A DNA stretch of 64,000 bases from Flavobacterium hercynium (GCF_002217285.1 NZ_MUGW01000029.1:62001-126000), one strand, 5' to 3'. Counted from the first letter of the stretch, positions 24,859 to 34,928 are shown. The notes: generated by a model from the letters alone, not told the origin. Translations and numbers: made by a program.

Positions 24859-27800
24859 TTATTTCGATTTTATCGTGTCTATTTTTTTTGAATTTACAGG
24901 CGCCATATCTAATGTATCTCGACGTCTGGATCTGCGAGGCTCTGCTTTTAAATTATTTAATTCGCTTTCTTCTGCAAAAGTGGTATCTTCTTTAAATTTC
25001 CCTGTAGAAATTTCAAAATTTTCTGCAGTCCCTGTAATTTTCATCGGAATATTAATAAGTCCCATTGGTGGCAATCCTAAGCGAAATCCAATATTCAATT
25101 TACCATCCATCGTAACCTGACCTTCGAGTTTCCCTCTAAAACCAGCCATTTTCATTGTTGTTGGCGTAATAGTCATTACATTATTTTTGATAGTTGAGTG
25201 AATGGCAATTTTATTAAATGACGCTTTTTCTAAGTCGGCTGCATCTGCTTTCTTAGCTACGTGATTTAAAAGTTTAAAGTTTTTAAATTTAATATCTTCC
25301 AATGTTAGTATTCCTTCTCCTTCTATCGATTTAAAATCAATATCCATATTTTCGTCAATACTTCCTGCAAATTGATAATCTACAGATACTAAACCATAAG
25401 CGTCTTTTGCCATGCTCACCATGTCTGCAAAAATAGGTATCTCTGCATAAGCACGCTGAATATCAAAATTATTGGCTTTAAAATGAGCATTGTATTTGGC
25501 CAATCGGCGATGTTGGGCTTTATAGTCTCCTGTCATTTCTATATTAGTGCCCGCCATATTAAAAGCTGCTTTGGTTATTTGAACTTTACGGTTGTTAACA
25601 TCCAGCGTACCTATAAAATCATTGATTTTGTAAGTATCAAACTGAAGGTTATTCACCTTTGCTGTAATTTTTAAATCGGCTGTATTTGGTATTCTGATTA
25701 CGTAATTCTTATTTTTTGCAGGAGCATTTTTAGCAGGACTTTCTATAGCTGTAGAATCTGTTTTTTGTTCTGCTTTTAGTGCTGTTTCTTCTTCGGCTTT
25801 TTTATCTGTGTATTTGGCAATCATGTCAAAAAACTCATTTGCATTGATGTGATTACTAAACAAATCGATCTCTGCTTTAAGCTTTTCATTGGATTGATGC
25901 AGGTACTTTCGATTAAACAGGTATCGCAAAACATTATGAATGTAACCGTTTAATACAATATCTGATTTACCGTATGTGGCATTAAAGTCCTCAAAGCGCA
26001 TCTTATCTTTAAAGAATTTAAATGTTCCTTTAGAAATTTGAAATGTCTCCGGAAATAATGTACTCTTGATTACTATGTTTTTAGCTTCAAGCTTTCCTCC
26101 GTTTTTAATATTGTCATAATTTTTGGCATCTAAATCTTTTTTAGAACCTTTAGCAATAAGATTGGTCTGAATTATTCCTGAAATACTAACGTCTTTAATT
26201 GGGAATATTTGAGTTAATTTACCAATATCCAAAGTTCCCTGCGTTTTGATATTGTACACCAAATCATAAAGGTTAGTAACTTCTCCTTGTACTTTAAATG
26301 GAGATCCTGCTAATACAAATTCAGCGGGTTGCAATTTTACATTTAAATCCTGTCCTGTACCTTTTTGACTGGTTACAGCCGCACTCAGGTTTATATTTTC
26401 TATTGGAATATTAGGGAATTTAAGTGATTTTAAATATCCGTTTTTAATGTTTACGATTGTTTTGGAAGATGGATATTTTTTCTGCTTACGGTTTAAAACT
26501 CCGTGCATACTCACTTTTAAATTTAAATCTCCCCTAACTTCTAAACTGTCTAATGGATAAAATTTGTGAACTTCAGCAAGGTTAATTTTAGATTCTAATT
26601 CCGTATCTACAGTAAAAGGATATAGTTTGTGAAGCTCAAATTGACCACGAACATAATTATCAAGTGCTTCTACATTTAAATTGGTTACTTTACCGGTAAC
26701 GTTGCGTAAAATACTGTCTTTAGCCGTTAAATTTAAATTTAGGCTAACATTTTTGATAGCATCATTTTTCTTTACATTTTTTAAGTATCCGTTTTTTAGA
26801 CTCACGCTTAACTGAAACTTAGGTATACTTTTTATAATGGTATCTATTTTATTCAAACGCTGACTAAAACCTAAATCACGTAAAAATGTACCATCGGCTT
26901 TTAAGTCTAAAGCAATGTCTCCACGAATGTCATGCTGGTTTAAATTTAAGGCTTCTTTGAATTTTGCTAAATCTAAGTTGGCTTTTATAGCGGTTTTTAT
27001 TTTTAACTTTTTAAAACCTTCTGAATGAAAATTAAGTACTGTTTTCCTTTTGTCCAGACTGAAGGAAAGGTTTTCTAAATCAAACTTTATTTTATTAATA
27101 TCTAAATCTTTAACCAAAGCTTTGGCTGTAATATCAATATCTTTTACCGGTTCCTTAATTTTCTTATAGGCAATCGTACCGCTATTGATTTGTAAATCTG
27201 CTGAAACAACCGGTTTTTCTGATTGATCCTGCATGTACTTTCCCTTTGCAAAAATTCTAAAATCTATATTTCCTGTTATGGTCATCTGTTCGCGCCACTT
27301 GTCGTAAGCAGGCGGAACAAGTGATAACATTTCTTCTAAGGTAGAATTTTTAGACTGCATACGCAGATCGAAATCATATCCTCCTTTTATGAAAGCAAAA
27401 TAACCATTGAAGGAGAAAGGAAAATTTTTAATTCGAATTGTATTGCGCTCAAATTTAAACTTAAGCGCTTTGGTATCGATATAGGTAACAATTTCAGCAT
27501 TTATAGGTTTACTGCGCACATAATCAACGCCCTCTACGCTAAAATCAAACGTCTTAATCTTTACACTCGAATTAAGATCAAAATAATCGGCACTTAAATC
27601 GCCTTCTCCTTTGTAGTTAAGATCCTGAGCTTTAAATTTTAAAAGCGCACTTTTATCATTGTAGTTTATATTGGTTTTATTGACAACGACACGTTTAATT
27701 TTAAACTCCGTTTCAGTAGTATCTGCAGAAGGTTTTGAGGGTTTTACAATATCAAAATTTGCGTGTCCGACAGCATCGATTTCAAAATTTAAATTGGCGT

Positions 27801-28149
27801 CGTCCAGATAAACAGCATCTAAAACAATTTTACCTTTTAGTAAACTATAAAAATTAAGTCCGACCGCAGCTGTTTTGGCTTTTACCACATTTTTTGAAGC
27901 AAATTGAACTTTGTTATTATCGATACTAACGTTTTTAACATAAACAATTAATGCCGGAAAATGTTTAAAAACAGAAAGTCCAATTTCATCAAAGCGTACT
28001 TTTGCATCCAGATTCTCGTTTGCAATACTTTCTATTTTATCTGTTATTTGATCTTTAAAAACATAAGGAATAATGGTTAGGATGATCACCAAAAATGCAA
28101 TTAGGGATACTATAGAAATTGCAGTGATTTTTAAAATCTTTTTAGTCAT
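24859..28149 (-). CDS. AsmA family protein (large inner-membrane-anchored periplasmic protein)
   Basis: 1096 residues. One N-terminal membrane helix (about 8-29) precedes KDQITDKIESIANENLDAKVRFDEIGLS as the family start (given here in two parts: KDQITDKIESI and ANENLDAKVRFDEIGLS). The rest consists of long repetitive beta strands, as in AsmA/TamB bridge-like lipid transfer proteins (family knowledge). A low-complexity charged segment rich in Lys, Glu and Ala occurs near residues 790-820. The tail (about 1060-1096) has many Arg and Asp (EPRRSRRRDTLD). Such proteins are linked to outer-membrane phospholipid balance. It stands alone, with a terminator downstream and a 288-base gap upstream. A minus-strand TAGATTTG at 28266-28259 fits the -7 box, but no -33 partner is obvious. 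Confidence 0.88.
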   Translation of the reverse strand: MTKKILKITAISIVSLIAFLVIILTIIPYVFKDQITDKIESIANENLDAKVRFDEIGLSVFKHFPALIVYVKNVSIDNNKVQFASKNVVKAKTAAVGLNFYSLLKGKIVLDAVYLDDANLNFEIDAVGHANFDIVKPSKPSADTTETEFKIKRVVVNKTNINYNDKSALLKFKAQDLNYKGEGDLSADYFDLNSSVKIKTFDFSVEGVDYVRSKPINAEIVTYIDTKALKFKFERNTIRIKNFPFSFNGYFAFIKGGYDFDLRMQSKNSTLEEMLSLVPPAYDKWREQMTITGNIDFRIFAKGKYMQDQSEKPVVSADLQINSGTIAYKKIKEPVKDIDITAKALVKDLDINKIKFDLENLSFSLDKRKTVLNFHSEGFKKLKIKTAIKANLDLAKFKEALNLNQHDIRGDIALDLKADGTFLRDLGFSQRLNKIDTIIKSIPKFQLSVSLKNGYLKNVKKNDAIKNVSLNLNLTAKDSILRNVTGKVTNLNVEALDNYVRGQFELHKLYPFTVDTELESKINLAEVHKFYPLDSLEVRGDLNLKVSMHGVLNRKQKKYPSSKTIVNIKNGYLKSLKFPNIPIENINLSAAVTSQKGTGQDLNVKLQPAEFVLAGSPFKVQGEVTNLYDLVYNIKTQGTLDIGKLTQIFPIKDVSISGIIQTNLIAKGSKKDLDAKNYDNIKNGGKLEAKNIVIKSTLFPETFQISKGTFKFFKDKMRFEDFNATYGKSDIVLNGYIHNVLRYLFNRKYLHQSNEKLKAEIDLFSNHINANEFFDMIAKYTDKKAEEETALKAEQKTDSTAIESPAKNAPAKNKNYVIRIPNTADLKITAKVNNLQFDTYKINDFIGTLDVNNRKVQITKAAFNMAGTNIEMTGDYKAQHRRLAKYNAHFKANNFDIQRAYAEIPIFADMVSMAKDAYGLVSVDYQFAGSIDENMDIDFKSIEGEGILTLEDIKFKNFKLLNHVAKKADAADLEKASFNKIAIHSTIKNNVMTITPTTMKMAGFRGKLEGQVTMDGKLNIGFRLGLPPMGLINIPMKITGTAENFEISTGKFKEDTTFAEESELNNLKAEPRRSRRRDTLDMAPVNSKKIDTIKSK

Positions 28150-28383
28150 TTTTTTTCAACGTATTTATAATAAGGGATTAAAAACAGCGCTTTAATCAAT
28201 TGAACACTTGTGTAGCGGCTTTAGTGCAATCTTTTAAAAAAGCTTTGCGTCATTAGCGCAAATCTATTGAATTAATTTTACTCTTGTAATAAAAAACAGT
28301 TAAGGTCTTTTTAAATCCGTTATTGTAAACTAACGAATAATGATGAAAAGTATTTCACAATGCATTGAATACTGTAAAAAATA

Positions 28384-28420
28384 AAGAAGCCCCTTTCATT
28401 AAAAATTTAAGGGGCTTCAT
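28384..28420 (-). terminator. Terminator after the LLM oxidoreductase gene
   Basis: The stem gaagcccct (28386-28394) and aggggcttc (28410-28418) has a 15-base loop. It lies 18 bases beyond the stop at 28438 on the minus strand and is followed there by an AT-rich tract. It probably ends the two-gene unit of zinc alcohol dehydrogenase and LLM flavin oxidoreductase. Confidence 0.7.
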
Positions 28421-28437
28421 TGTATTTATTCTAATCG

Positions 28438-29460
28438 TTAACGCCAGCCAAGTGCCGGGGCAACATGTTCCAGTATAGACGATAATATATGTACATTGTA
28501 ATCAACGCCCAAAGTATTAGGAATCGTTAACAATACTGTATCTGCTTCCTGAATCGCTTCGTCTTGTGCCAGCTCAGCAATAAGTTTATCCGGTTCAGCA
28601 GCATAACTTTTTCCAAAGATGGCGCGCTTATCACGTTCTATATTACCAAAACTATCAGAACCTTTGCCCTGATCGCCAAAGTAATATTTATCCTGATCAT
28701 TGACCAATGCAAAAATCGAACGGCTTACCGAAACTCGTGGTTCGTGTTTATGTCCTGCCTTTTTCCAGGCTTCCTTATACAATCTGATTTGTTCTGCCTG
28801 CTGGATATGAAATGGTTTACCATTTTCGTCATACTTTAGAGTAGAACTCTGCAAATGCATTCCCTTTTCAGCCGCCCATATCGCAGTTGCATTAGATGCA
28901 GCTCCCCACCAGATGCGCTCACGCAATCCTTCGGAATATGGTTCCAAACGCAATAATCCAGGCGGATTTGGAAACATTGGAAATGGGTTTGGCTCAGCAA
29001 ATCCTTCACCACTAAGTTTATCCAAAAATTCTAACGCTTTTTTGCGTCCCATATCAGCATCGGTTTCGCCTTGTTCCGGTTCATATCCAAAAGAACGCCA
29101 GCCATCGATAACCTGCTCCGGTGATCCTCGGCTGATTCCTAATTGCAAACGTCCTCCTGAAATCAAGTCTGCAGCACTGGCATCTTCGACCATATAAAGC
29201 GGGTTCTCATACCGCATATCGATCACTCCGGTTCCAATCTCTATTTTGCTTGTTTTAGCACCAATAGCCGAAAGCAAAGGAAAAGGTGATGCCAACTGTC
29301 GTGCAAAATGATGCACTCTAAAATAAGCACCATCTATACCAATCTCTTCTGCAGCAACTGCCAAATCAATAGATTGAAGAAGTGTATCGGCTGCTGTACG
29401 AGCTTGATAGGACGGATGATTGGCCCAATGCCCAAACGATAAAAATCCTATTTTCTTCAT
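28438..29460 (-). CDS. LLM class flavin-dependent oxidoreductase
   Basis: 340 residues of the luciferase-like monooxygenase TIM-barrel family. It starts with MKKIGFLSFGHWANHPSYQ and has YFRVHHFARQLASPFPLL, EIGTGVIDMRYENPLYM and the phosphate-binding-like segment SGGRLQLGISRGSPEQV. These enzymes use FMN or F420 to oxidise or reduce small organics (family knowledge); the cofactor and substrate here are unknown. The gene follows the zinc alcohol dehydrogenase by 20 bases, so the two are cotranscribed. The length is usual. Confidence 0.9.
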   Translation of the reverse strand: MKKIGFLSFGHWANHPSYQARTAADTLLQSIDLAVAAEEIGIDGAYFRVHHFARQLASPFPLLSAIGAKTSKIEIGTGVIDMRYENPLYMVEDASAADLISGGRLQLGISRGSPEQVIDGWRSFGYEPEQGETDADMGRKKALEFLDKLSGEGFAEPNPFPMFPNPPGLLRLEPYSEGLRERIWWGAASNATAIWAAEKGMHLQSSTLKYDENGKPFHIQQAEQIRLYKEAWKKAGHKHEPRVSVSRSIFALVNDQDKYYFGDQGKGSDSFGNIERDKRAIFGKSYAAEPDKLIAELAQDEAIQEADTVLLTIPNTLGVDYNVHILSSILEHVAPALGWR

Positions 29461-29480
29461 ATATAGATTATTGTTAATAA

Positions 29481-30506
29481 TTATGGAATCAATACGGCAC
29501 GTCCTTTAATTTGTCCCTGACGCATTTTATCATAAACTTCATTAGCCTGATCTAAGGCAAACTTTTCAATTTCAATATGAATTTTTTCCTGTCTTGCCAA
29601 TCCAACTACTTCCATCAGCTCTGTACGAGATCCCCAATAAGGATTCGTCATCGTAACTCCAAAAGGCAATCCGTTCATACTGTATTGGTAATATCCTCCT
29701 CCGAGACCCACAATGGTTAAGTCTCCATCCATTCCCACTACTTTAGTTCCCAACTCTATTGTAGAGGTTGCTCCTACAAAATCCAAAATTACTTTCGCTT
29801 TTTGTATTCCGGTAATTTTTAAAATCTGCTCTGCTGCATCTGCATCTTTTGAATTAACAGTATATGCGGCACCTAATTCTTTTGCAAAGGTCAGCTTATT
29901 TTCTGTAACATCACAAGCAATTATTGCTGCTCCTGAAATTTCTCTTAAAATTTGTATGGCAACGTGACCAAGTCCGCCAACTCCTATAACTACAACATAT
30001 TCGTCCGGCATCAGTTTAGGAAGTGACCTTTTAATTGCTGAATATGGGGTTAATGCGGCATCTGTTAATGGTGCAGCAATTACAGGATCCAGATCATAAA
30101 TAGGTACTAATAACCTAGAAGATGGTACAAGCATATATTCTGCCATACCGCCATTAAGTCCTAGTCCTCCTCCGTAACCCAGTTCGCTTTGATGGTCACA
30201 ATAATTTTCTTTAGACTGCTGACAAGGTTTGCAATGTCCACAACCCCAAGGTCCGTATACTAAAACGGCATCTCCTTTTTTATAATCTTTTACCGTTTCT
30301 CCAACAGCTTCAATCCAACCGGCATTTTCATGACCAAGGGTAAATACCAAATCTCCTACTGTACCTTCATCAATAATGTGAAGATCAGAATGGCAAACTC
30401 CTGCTCCTCCTATTTTTAATAAAACCTCATCTCCCTTAGGAACCGGTTTCTCTAAATCGTTAACAACCCTTACATCTTTATGTCCAAAATAACGTACTGC
30501 TTTCAT
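29481..30506 (-). CDS. Zinc-dependent NAD(P) alcohol dehydrogenase (MDR)
   Basis: 341 residues. Catalytic zinc ligands lie in GVCHSDLH and GHENAGWIEAVGE, and structural zinc cysteines in CGHCKPCQQSKENYC. The Rossmann fold has VVVIGVGGLGHVAIQIL. This full set marks an active zinc alcohol dehydrogenase of the medium-chain family, unlike the zinc-free relative at 19376-20338. The likely reaction is alcohol to aldehyde or ketone with NAD(P). It is the first gene of a two-gene unit with the LLM oxidoreductase (20 bases apart). The start at 30506 gives the standard N-terminus MKAVRYFGHKDVRV. Confidence 0.92.
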   Translation of the reverse strand: MKAVRYFGHKDVRVVNDLEKPVPKGDEVLLKIGGAGVCHSDLHIIDEGTVGDLVFTLGHENAGWIEAVGETVKDYKKGDAVLVYGPWGCGHCKPCQQSKENYCDHQSELGYGGGLGLNGGMAEYMLVPSSRLLVPIYDLDPVIAAPLTDAALTPYSAIKRSLPKLMPDEYVVVIGVGGLGHVAIQILREISGAAIIACDVTENKLTFAKELGAAYTVNSKDADAAEQILKITGIQKAKVILDFVGATSTIELGTKVVGMDGDLTIVGLGGGYYQYSMNGLPFGVTMTNPYWGSRTELMEVVGLARQEKIHIEIEKFALDQANEVYDKMRQGQIKGRAVLIP

Positions 30507-30598
30507 AATTTATTGTTTTAATTTCATTGCTTCAATTAGAAGCAATTTACAAAAAATGCAAGCAGCCTTTATAATACAGTTTTTTAAATTTTTGTTAA

Positions 30599-30634
30599 TA
30601 AAAAAAGGCTGTTTCACATTGGTGAAACAGCCTT
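30599..30634 (-). terminator. Strong terminator after the HEIGH peptidase gene
   Basis: A 13-base perfect stem, aaggctgtttcac (30605-30617) and gtgaaacagcctt (30622-30634), has a 4-base loop. The run of A at 30599-30606 becomes the T-tract on the minus strand. It lies 36 bases after the peptidase stop at 30670. Confidence 0.85.
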
Positions 30635-30669
30635 CTAATATTGTGTAAAGAGTTCTCTAATTCATTTTT

Positions 30670-31518
30670 TTAGTATAAATAGTTAAGAGCGATAACATCA
30701 TTAGAGTTGAAATTTCCTGTCTCAGATGAACTGAAACATGCTCTCATGTAAGATGTTGAATCATATCCTGTAGGTGTTCCAGGAATGTGGATTGCTCCAA
30801 CTCCTGCTTGACCTTCGTTTGAATTTTGTCCACAGCTTTGACGAGTTGACCAGTCAGTATGACGTAAACCAATACAGTGACCAATTTCGTGTGCCGCTAC
30901 GTGTGCGTTTACATTTACTGAGTAAGAATCTAATCCAGAATACAATGTAACTGAGTTATATGGATTTCCTCCTGTAGGGAAACCAGCTACCCCACCGGCA
31001 GATCCGGTTTGTCTTCTTACAACAATGTTTGCACCTGATGTACTTGAGCTAAAAGTTAGATTAAATCTAATAGTTAATCCTAAATTATTGTATCTATTGA
31101 TTGCAGCTGTCAATCCGTTACGCATATTTGTACTTAAAGCTGTTGTACCAGTTCCTGTTAATCCAACAACGTTAATAGTTTTTGGAGCAGATACTAAATT
31201 TGTAGTACGGTATTGTTCTGTTGTGATACCTCCGTGAATGTCAGAATTTTTTAATTGATCTGCTGTAATCACGATATCTCCTTCTACTAAGAAAGCATCT
31301 TCGGTAGTACCATCCAGATTAGTGTGTTTGATCACTTGAACATCAGAATTATTTAGTGAAAGTGCACTAATTTTATCTAATACTTCTTGTGTTACTTTAA
31401 GAGATTGTTCAGTAGGTTGACTTGCTTGGTTTGTTTGTGCAGCATCATCTTCTTTGTTACAAGACACAAATACTAGTGCAATAAACGATAAGGCTACAAT
31501 TAAATTAATTTTTTTCAT
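30670..31518 (-). CDS. HEIGH-motif zinc metallopeptidase lipoprotein (M57-like)
   Basis: 282 residues. The lipoprotein signal peptide has its lipobox at VFVSC20. The following NKEDD resembles the lipoprotein export signal that sends Bacteroidota lipoproteins to the cell surface (family knowledge). A spacer of about 80 residues comes next. The catalytic domain has H210-E-I-G-H214-C-I-G-L-R-H220-T-D-W, the HExxHxxxxxH zinc site with the HEIGH variant. This matches the 'dual-action HEIGH metallopeptidase' family. It is probably a surface-exposed protease. It has its own terminator and diverges from the S8 peptidase gene across a 457-base gap. Confidence 0.92.
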   Translation of the reverse strand: MKKINLIVALSFIALVFVSCNKEDDAAQTNQASQPTEQSLKVTQEVLDKISALSLNNSDVQVIKHTNLDGTTEDAFLVEGDIVITADQLKNSDIHGGITTEQYRTTNLVSAPKTINVVGLTGTGTTALSTNMRNGLTAAINRYNNLGLTIRFNLTFSSSTSGANIVVRRQTGSAGGVAGFPTGGNPYNSVTLYSGLDSYSVNVNAHVAAHEIGHCIGLRHTDWSTRQSCGQNSNEGQAGVGAIHIPGTPTGYDSTSYMRACFSSSETGNFNSNDVIALNYLY

Positions 31519-31975
31519 AATGGTTTAGTTTGGGTGTTAAAAATAACTTTACAAATAGAGATCTTTACACAATATTAATAATGTTAAATTTCAAATTTAG
31601 ATAATTTTCATATTAAAATACTTATAAAAATAATATTTAACAATTTTAACACTTTTTGTTATATTATTCAATATCAAATTTTTACAAAAATAATTATCTG
31701 AATATTCTTTCATTACCAGTAAAATCAATAGCTCCACAGTATTTTATTTGTAAGTTTTACTACCATTATTTAAATGTTATATTTTGATTAAACCGTTATA
31801 CAAAAAACTTAAAAAATCATTTTTTTGTAACATTTTGACTAAAAATGAGACGCAAAAACAGCATAAAACGTCGTAAAAATGTCAAGATTCTTACCAAAAC
31901 AAAAAATCATAAAATTTTTACAAATATTTTAATAACTTTATTGACCTACAACAATTGCCCTAACCTATATAATAA
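31519..31975. promoter_or_regulatory. 457-base divergent intergenic region between two secreted peptidase genes
   Basis: It is very AT-rich, without any gene that I can support. It must hold the promoters of the HEIGH peptidase (minus) and of the S8 peptidase (plus). Just before the plus-strand ATG at 31976 there is taactttattgac (about 31930-31942), a partial match to TAnnTTTG. No confident pair of boxes and no long inverted repeat is visible. Confidence 0.4.
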
Positions 31976-34690
31976 ATGAAGAAACTTATAACTTTTCTCT
32001 TTTTTATGATTTCGACAATCAGTTTCTCACAAGGTGCTGAAAAATGGAAACAGTACCTAAAAAAAGAAAATGAAACAAAATTGGAGAAATACTATTTGAC
32101 TTCTTTAGAAATTGCACATCTCAACAAATACAAGATTGTAAAAAAGCTTGACAACACTTACTGTATTGTTGAAAATGAAAACTTAACGGCTAAGCGATCT
32201 TCAAAAGAAATTATCCCGGTTAATAATTTATGGAAATTACCTTCTAATTTTTCAAATCACAAAGAAGACAAATACTATACAATAGCAACGGATTCTATCA
32301 AAGCTTTACTGATAGATTTACAGTCACTTACTATTTCTGATATTAAAATACTAGATAATCATCTCGTAGTCATAAGAAGTAATTCTAAAAAAATTATGGA
32401 TGAAATCATCCCTTTAAATACTGTATCGGCCGTTTCTCAAGAATCACTGCAACCCAAAGGCGAATCTAAAATACCAGACCAAAATTTTAGTATCAATGCT
32501 ATAAATAAAGCGACTGTTAATTTTCCTCTTCTAAAAGGTGAAAATCAAATTATAGCAATAAAAGATGATTTGTTTAATATAAACGATATCGATTTGTTAG
32601 ATAAGTTCGTTCCTTCTTCGACACAATCTGCTCTTGTGTCTAGCCACGCAACGGCCATGGCGACTATAGCAGCGGGATTAGGGAATAGTTCTGCCTTAGG
32701 AAGAGGAGTTGCTCAAAAGGCTAAGCTGCAATCGTCTGACTTTTTGAATATTTATCCTGATGAAGTAGCTTCTTTACAAGGTGCAACTACGCAAAATCAT
32801 TCTTATGGAACGGAGATTGAAAACTTTTATGGTTCGCTTGCTAATGCCTACGACGTACAATTATTCTCCAATGCTAATTTGACGCATTGTTTCTCGTCCG
32901 GTAATACGGGAGTTCAAGGATATAAATCTATAACAGGAAATTTTAAACAATCCAAAAATAGTATTGTAATAGGTTGTATCGATCAAAACGAAGTAATTCT
33001 ACCGTTTTCTTCTACAGGTCCTGCCTACGATGGAAGAGTAAAACCCGAGTTAGTTGCCTTTAGTAAAGAGGGAACTTCCAATTCGACAGCCTTAGTAACA
33101 GGAGTTATTACACTGATGAAAGAACATTATAAAACGATAAACAATATCGATTTGACTAATGCGCTTACAAAAGCCATTTTAATTAATAGCGCAAAAGATT
33201 TAGGAAATGAAGGTCCTGACTTTACTTATGGTTACGGTACTATTGATGCCGATAAAAGTTTAAAGACGATCAGCGCAAATCGATTTGTATTGGATAATTT
33301 AGCTAATGGGCAGACCAATTCGCATTCTATTGCGGTTCCGGCAAATGCTAAAAACTTAAAAGTAACATTGGTTTGGAATGACTTACCTGCCGCCATCAAC
33401 AGTAATATAAGTTTGGTAAACAATTTAGACCTAGAAGTTATTTCGGCTGATAACACGATTTTCTTGCCCTGGATTCTTAATCCTGATGCTCCTCAACAAG
33501 AGGCAGCAAAGGGAAAAGACAATATTAATACCATAGAGCAAGTAACCATTGAAGATCCGGCAGAAGGATCTTATACTATCAACATTATAGGTTCATATAT
33601 TTCGAATACGTCTCAGGACTACAGCATCGCTTACGAATATGAAGTGGCAAATCAATTTGAATGGAATTATCCTGTTAGTAATGATAATTTCCCGTATGAT
33701 GGTAAGACGATTTCTCCTTTTAAATGGAATTCTTCTTTTTCCGGTACTTCCGGACAATTATCTATTAGTTATGATGATGGGTTAACTTGGGAGAGTATTG
33801 CAAATGATGTAAATCTGGATGGAGAACAATTCACTTATAACCCTTCCGAACAAAAGTTCTCGAAAGCAAAATTAAAAATGATCGTTGGTGGTAACAATTT
33901 TATCTCTGATAGCTTTACTATTTCTTATGATTTAAACATCAGCACGAGTTTAGTTTGCGATGGTACAACAGAAATTAACTGGGACAAACCCGCAGATGTA
34001 ACTTCCTTTAATATTTATCAGCTTATCGGAGATCATTTAGAATTTAAAGAACAAACGACAAGCACTACTTATGCATATACTGATGGCAAAACACATACCG
34101 TTACTCCTGTATTTGACAATAGTGAAGGAATAAAAAGTGAAGCTACCTTGCTGTATGCTGAAAATTCTAATTGTTATTTCGAATTGGCTTTGGCAGAAGT
34201 TCATGAAGAGAATAAAATAAAGATTGACGCCAGTCTTTTTAGCCTGCACAATATAAAAAGAATTGAACTGGTGAAAATAGTAAATAACGCTGAAGTTATT
34301 ATTAGCACAATCGATGATGTTAATTCAAAAACATTCTCTTTTTTAGATCCTGCTCCAATAAAGGGAAACAATACGTATAAGATCAACATCATTTTAGAAA
34401 ACAATACTATAATAAGTTCTTTACTTCTTGATGCTACTTATTTAGGTGATGATTTGTTTTTTGTGCATCCCACTCTGGTACGCAAAAACGAAGAACTTAT
34501 TGTTGAAGCTAAAAAAGAGGAAAACAATACCTTTTATTTGTACAATAGCAGCGGACAAAATATAATTACTTCTTCACTGCTTTCTAAAAATAATCAAGTC
34601 AATCTAAAAAATACCGCCGCAGGGATCTACATCTATAAAATAGTTACTGGCCTAGGCGAAGTGCAAACAGGGAAAATTGTGATTTTTTAA
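31976..34690 (+). CDS. S8 (subtilisin-like) serine peptidase with T9SS type A sorting domain
   Basis: 904 residues. The signal peptide ends at SFSQ (about 19), with a prodomain-like region to about 185. The S8 triad can be placed as Asp197 or Asp198 (IIAIKDDLFN), His224 (SSHATAMATIAAG) and Ser368 (EGTSNSTALVTGV), with the oxyanion Asn310 in SSGN. The triad motifs deviate from textbook DTG, HGTH and GTSMA, so it is a divergent subtilase. A jelly-roll P-domain-like region follows (about 430-545: AKNLKVTLVWNDLPAA), then fibronectin-like domains and the type A tail (YLYNSSGQNIITSSLL, GIYIYKIV). It is secreted by T9SS. It ends 16 bases before the convergent end of the capsule operon. Confidence 0.87.
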   Translation: MKKLITFLFFMISTISFSQGAEKWKQYLKKENETKLEKYYLTSLEIAHLNKYKIVKKLDNTYCIVENENLTAKRSSKEIIPVNNLWKLPSNFSNHKEDKYYTIATDSIKALLIDLQSLTISDIKILDNHLVVIRSNSKKIMDEIIPLNTVSAVSQESLQPKGESKIPDQNFSINAINKATVNFPLLKGENQIIAIKDDLFNINDIDLLDKFVPSSTQSALVSSHATAMATIAAGLGNSSALGRGVAQKAKLQSSDFLNIYPDEVASLQGATTQNHSYGTEIENFYGSLANAYDVQLFSNANLTHCFSSGNTGVQGYKSITGNFKQSKNSIVIGCIDQNEVILPFSSTGPAYDGRVKPELVAFSKEGTSNSTALVTGVITLMKEHYKTINNIDLTNALTKAILINSAKDLGNEGPDFTYGYGTIDADKSLKTISANRFVLDNLANGQTNSHSIAVPANAKNLKVTLVWNDLPAAINSNISLVNNLDLEVISADNTIFLPWILNPDAPQQEAAKGKDNINTIEQVTIEDPAEGSYTINIIGSYISNTSQDYSIAYEYEVANQFEWNYPVSNDNFPYDGKTISPFKWNSSFSGTSGQLSISYDDGLTWESIANDVNLDGEQFTYNPSEQKFSKAKLKMIVGGNNFISDSFTISYDLNISTSLVCDGTTEINWDKPADVTSFNIYQLIGDHLEFKEQTTSTTYAYTDGKTHTVTPVFDNSEGIKSEATLLYAENSNCYFELALAEVHEENKIKIDASLFSLHNIKRIELVKIVNNAEVIISTIDDVNSKTFSFLDPAPIKGNNTYKINIILENNTIISSLLLDATYLGDDLFFVHPTLVRKNEELIVEAKKEENNTFYLYNSSGQNIITSSLLSKNNQVNLKNTAAGIYIYKIVTGLGEVQTGKIVIF

Positions 34691-34706
34691 TTAGTACAAC
34701 CAGACT

Positions 34707-34910
34707 TTAAACACCAACACTAAATTTCTCCGTTTCTGTTGTATTGAGATGTTTTATTTTTTTGATTTTATCGTTTAATTTTAAAATACGATCCAATTGC
34801 TTTTGCTGAATAGTATATTTAGTATAATATTTATACCATTCTTTTCCAATAAAAAAGGTTGTCACAGAAACACCTGTGAGTAAACCAACAAAGTAATTTG
34901 TAATGTCCAT
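34707..34910 (-). CDS. Small single-pass membrane protein at the end of the capsule operon (unknown)
   Basis: 67 residues. An N-terminal hydrophobic helix (about 4-22: NYFVGLLTGVSVTTFFIG) is followed by a Lys-rich, likely coiled cytoplasmic tail (YTIQQKQLDRILKLNDKIKK). I do not recognise a family. It starts 18 bases after the stop of the sugar phosphotransferase gene, so it belongs to the same transcript. It could be a small partner of that membrane enzyme, but only position suggests it. It is convergent with the S8 peptidase gene, with no obvious terminator between them. Confidence 0.6.
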   Translation of the reverse strand: MDITNYFVGLLTGVSVTTFFIGKEWYKYYTKYTIQQKQLDRILKLNDKIKKIKHLNTTETEKFSVGV

Positions 34911-34928
34911 AATTTCTATTTTTTTAGT

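Noticed and set aside
28259..28266. Firm promoter call for the AsmA gene at TAGATTTG (minus strand)
   Set aside because: The -7 box fits the consensus, but no TTG at the right distance is visible, and such octamers are frequent by chance in AT-rich DNA.
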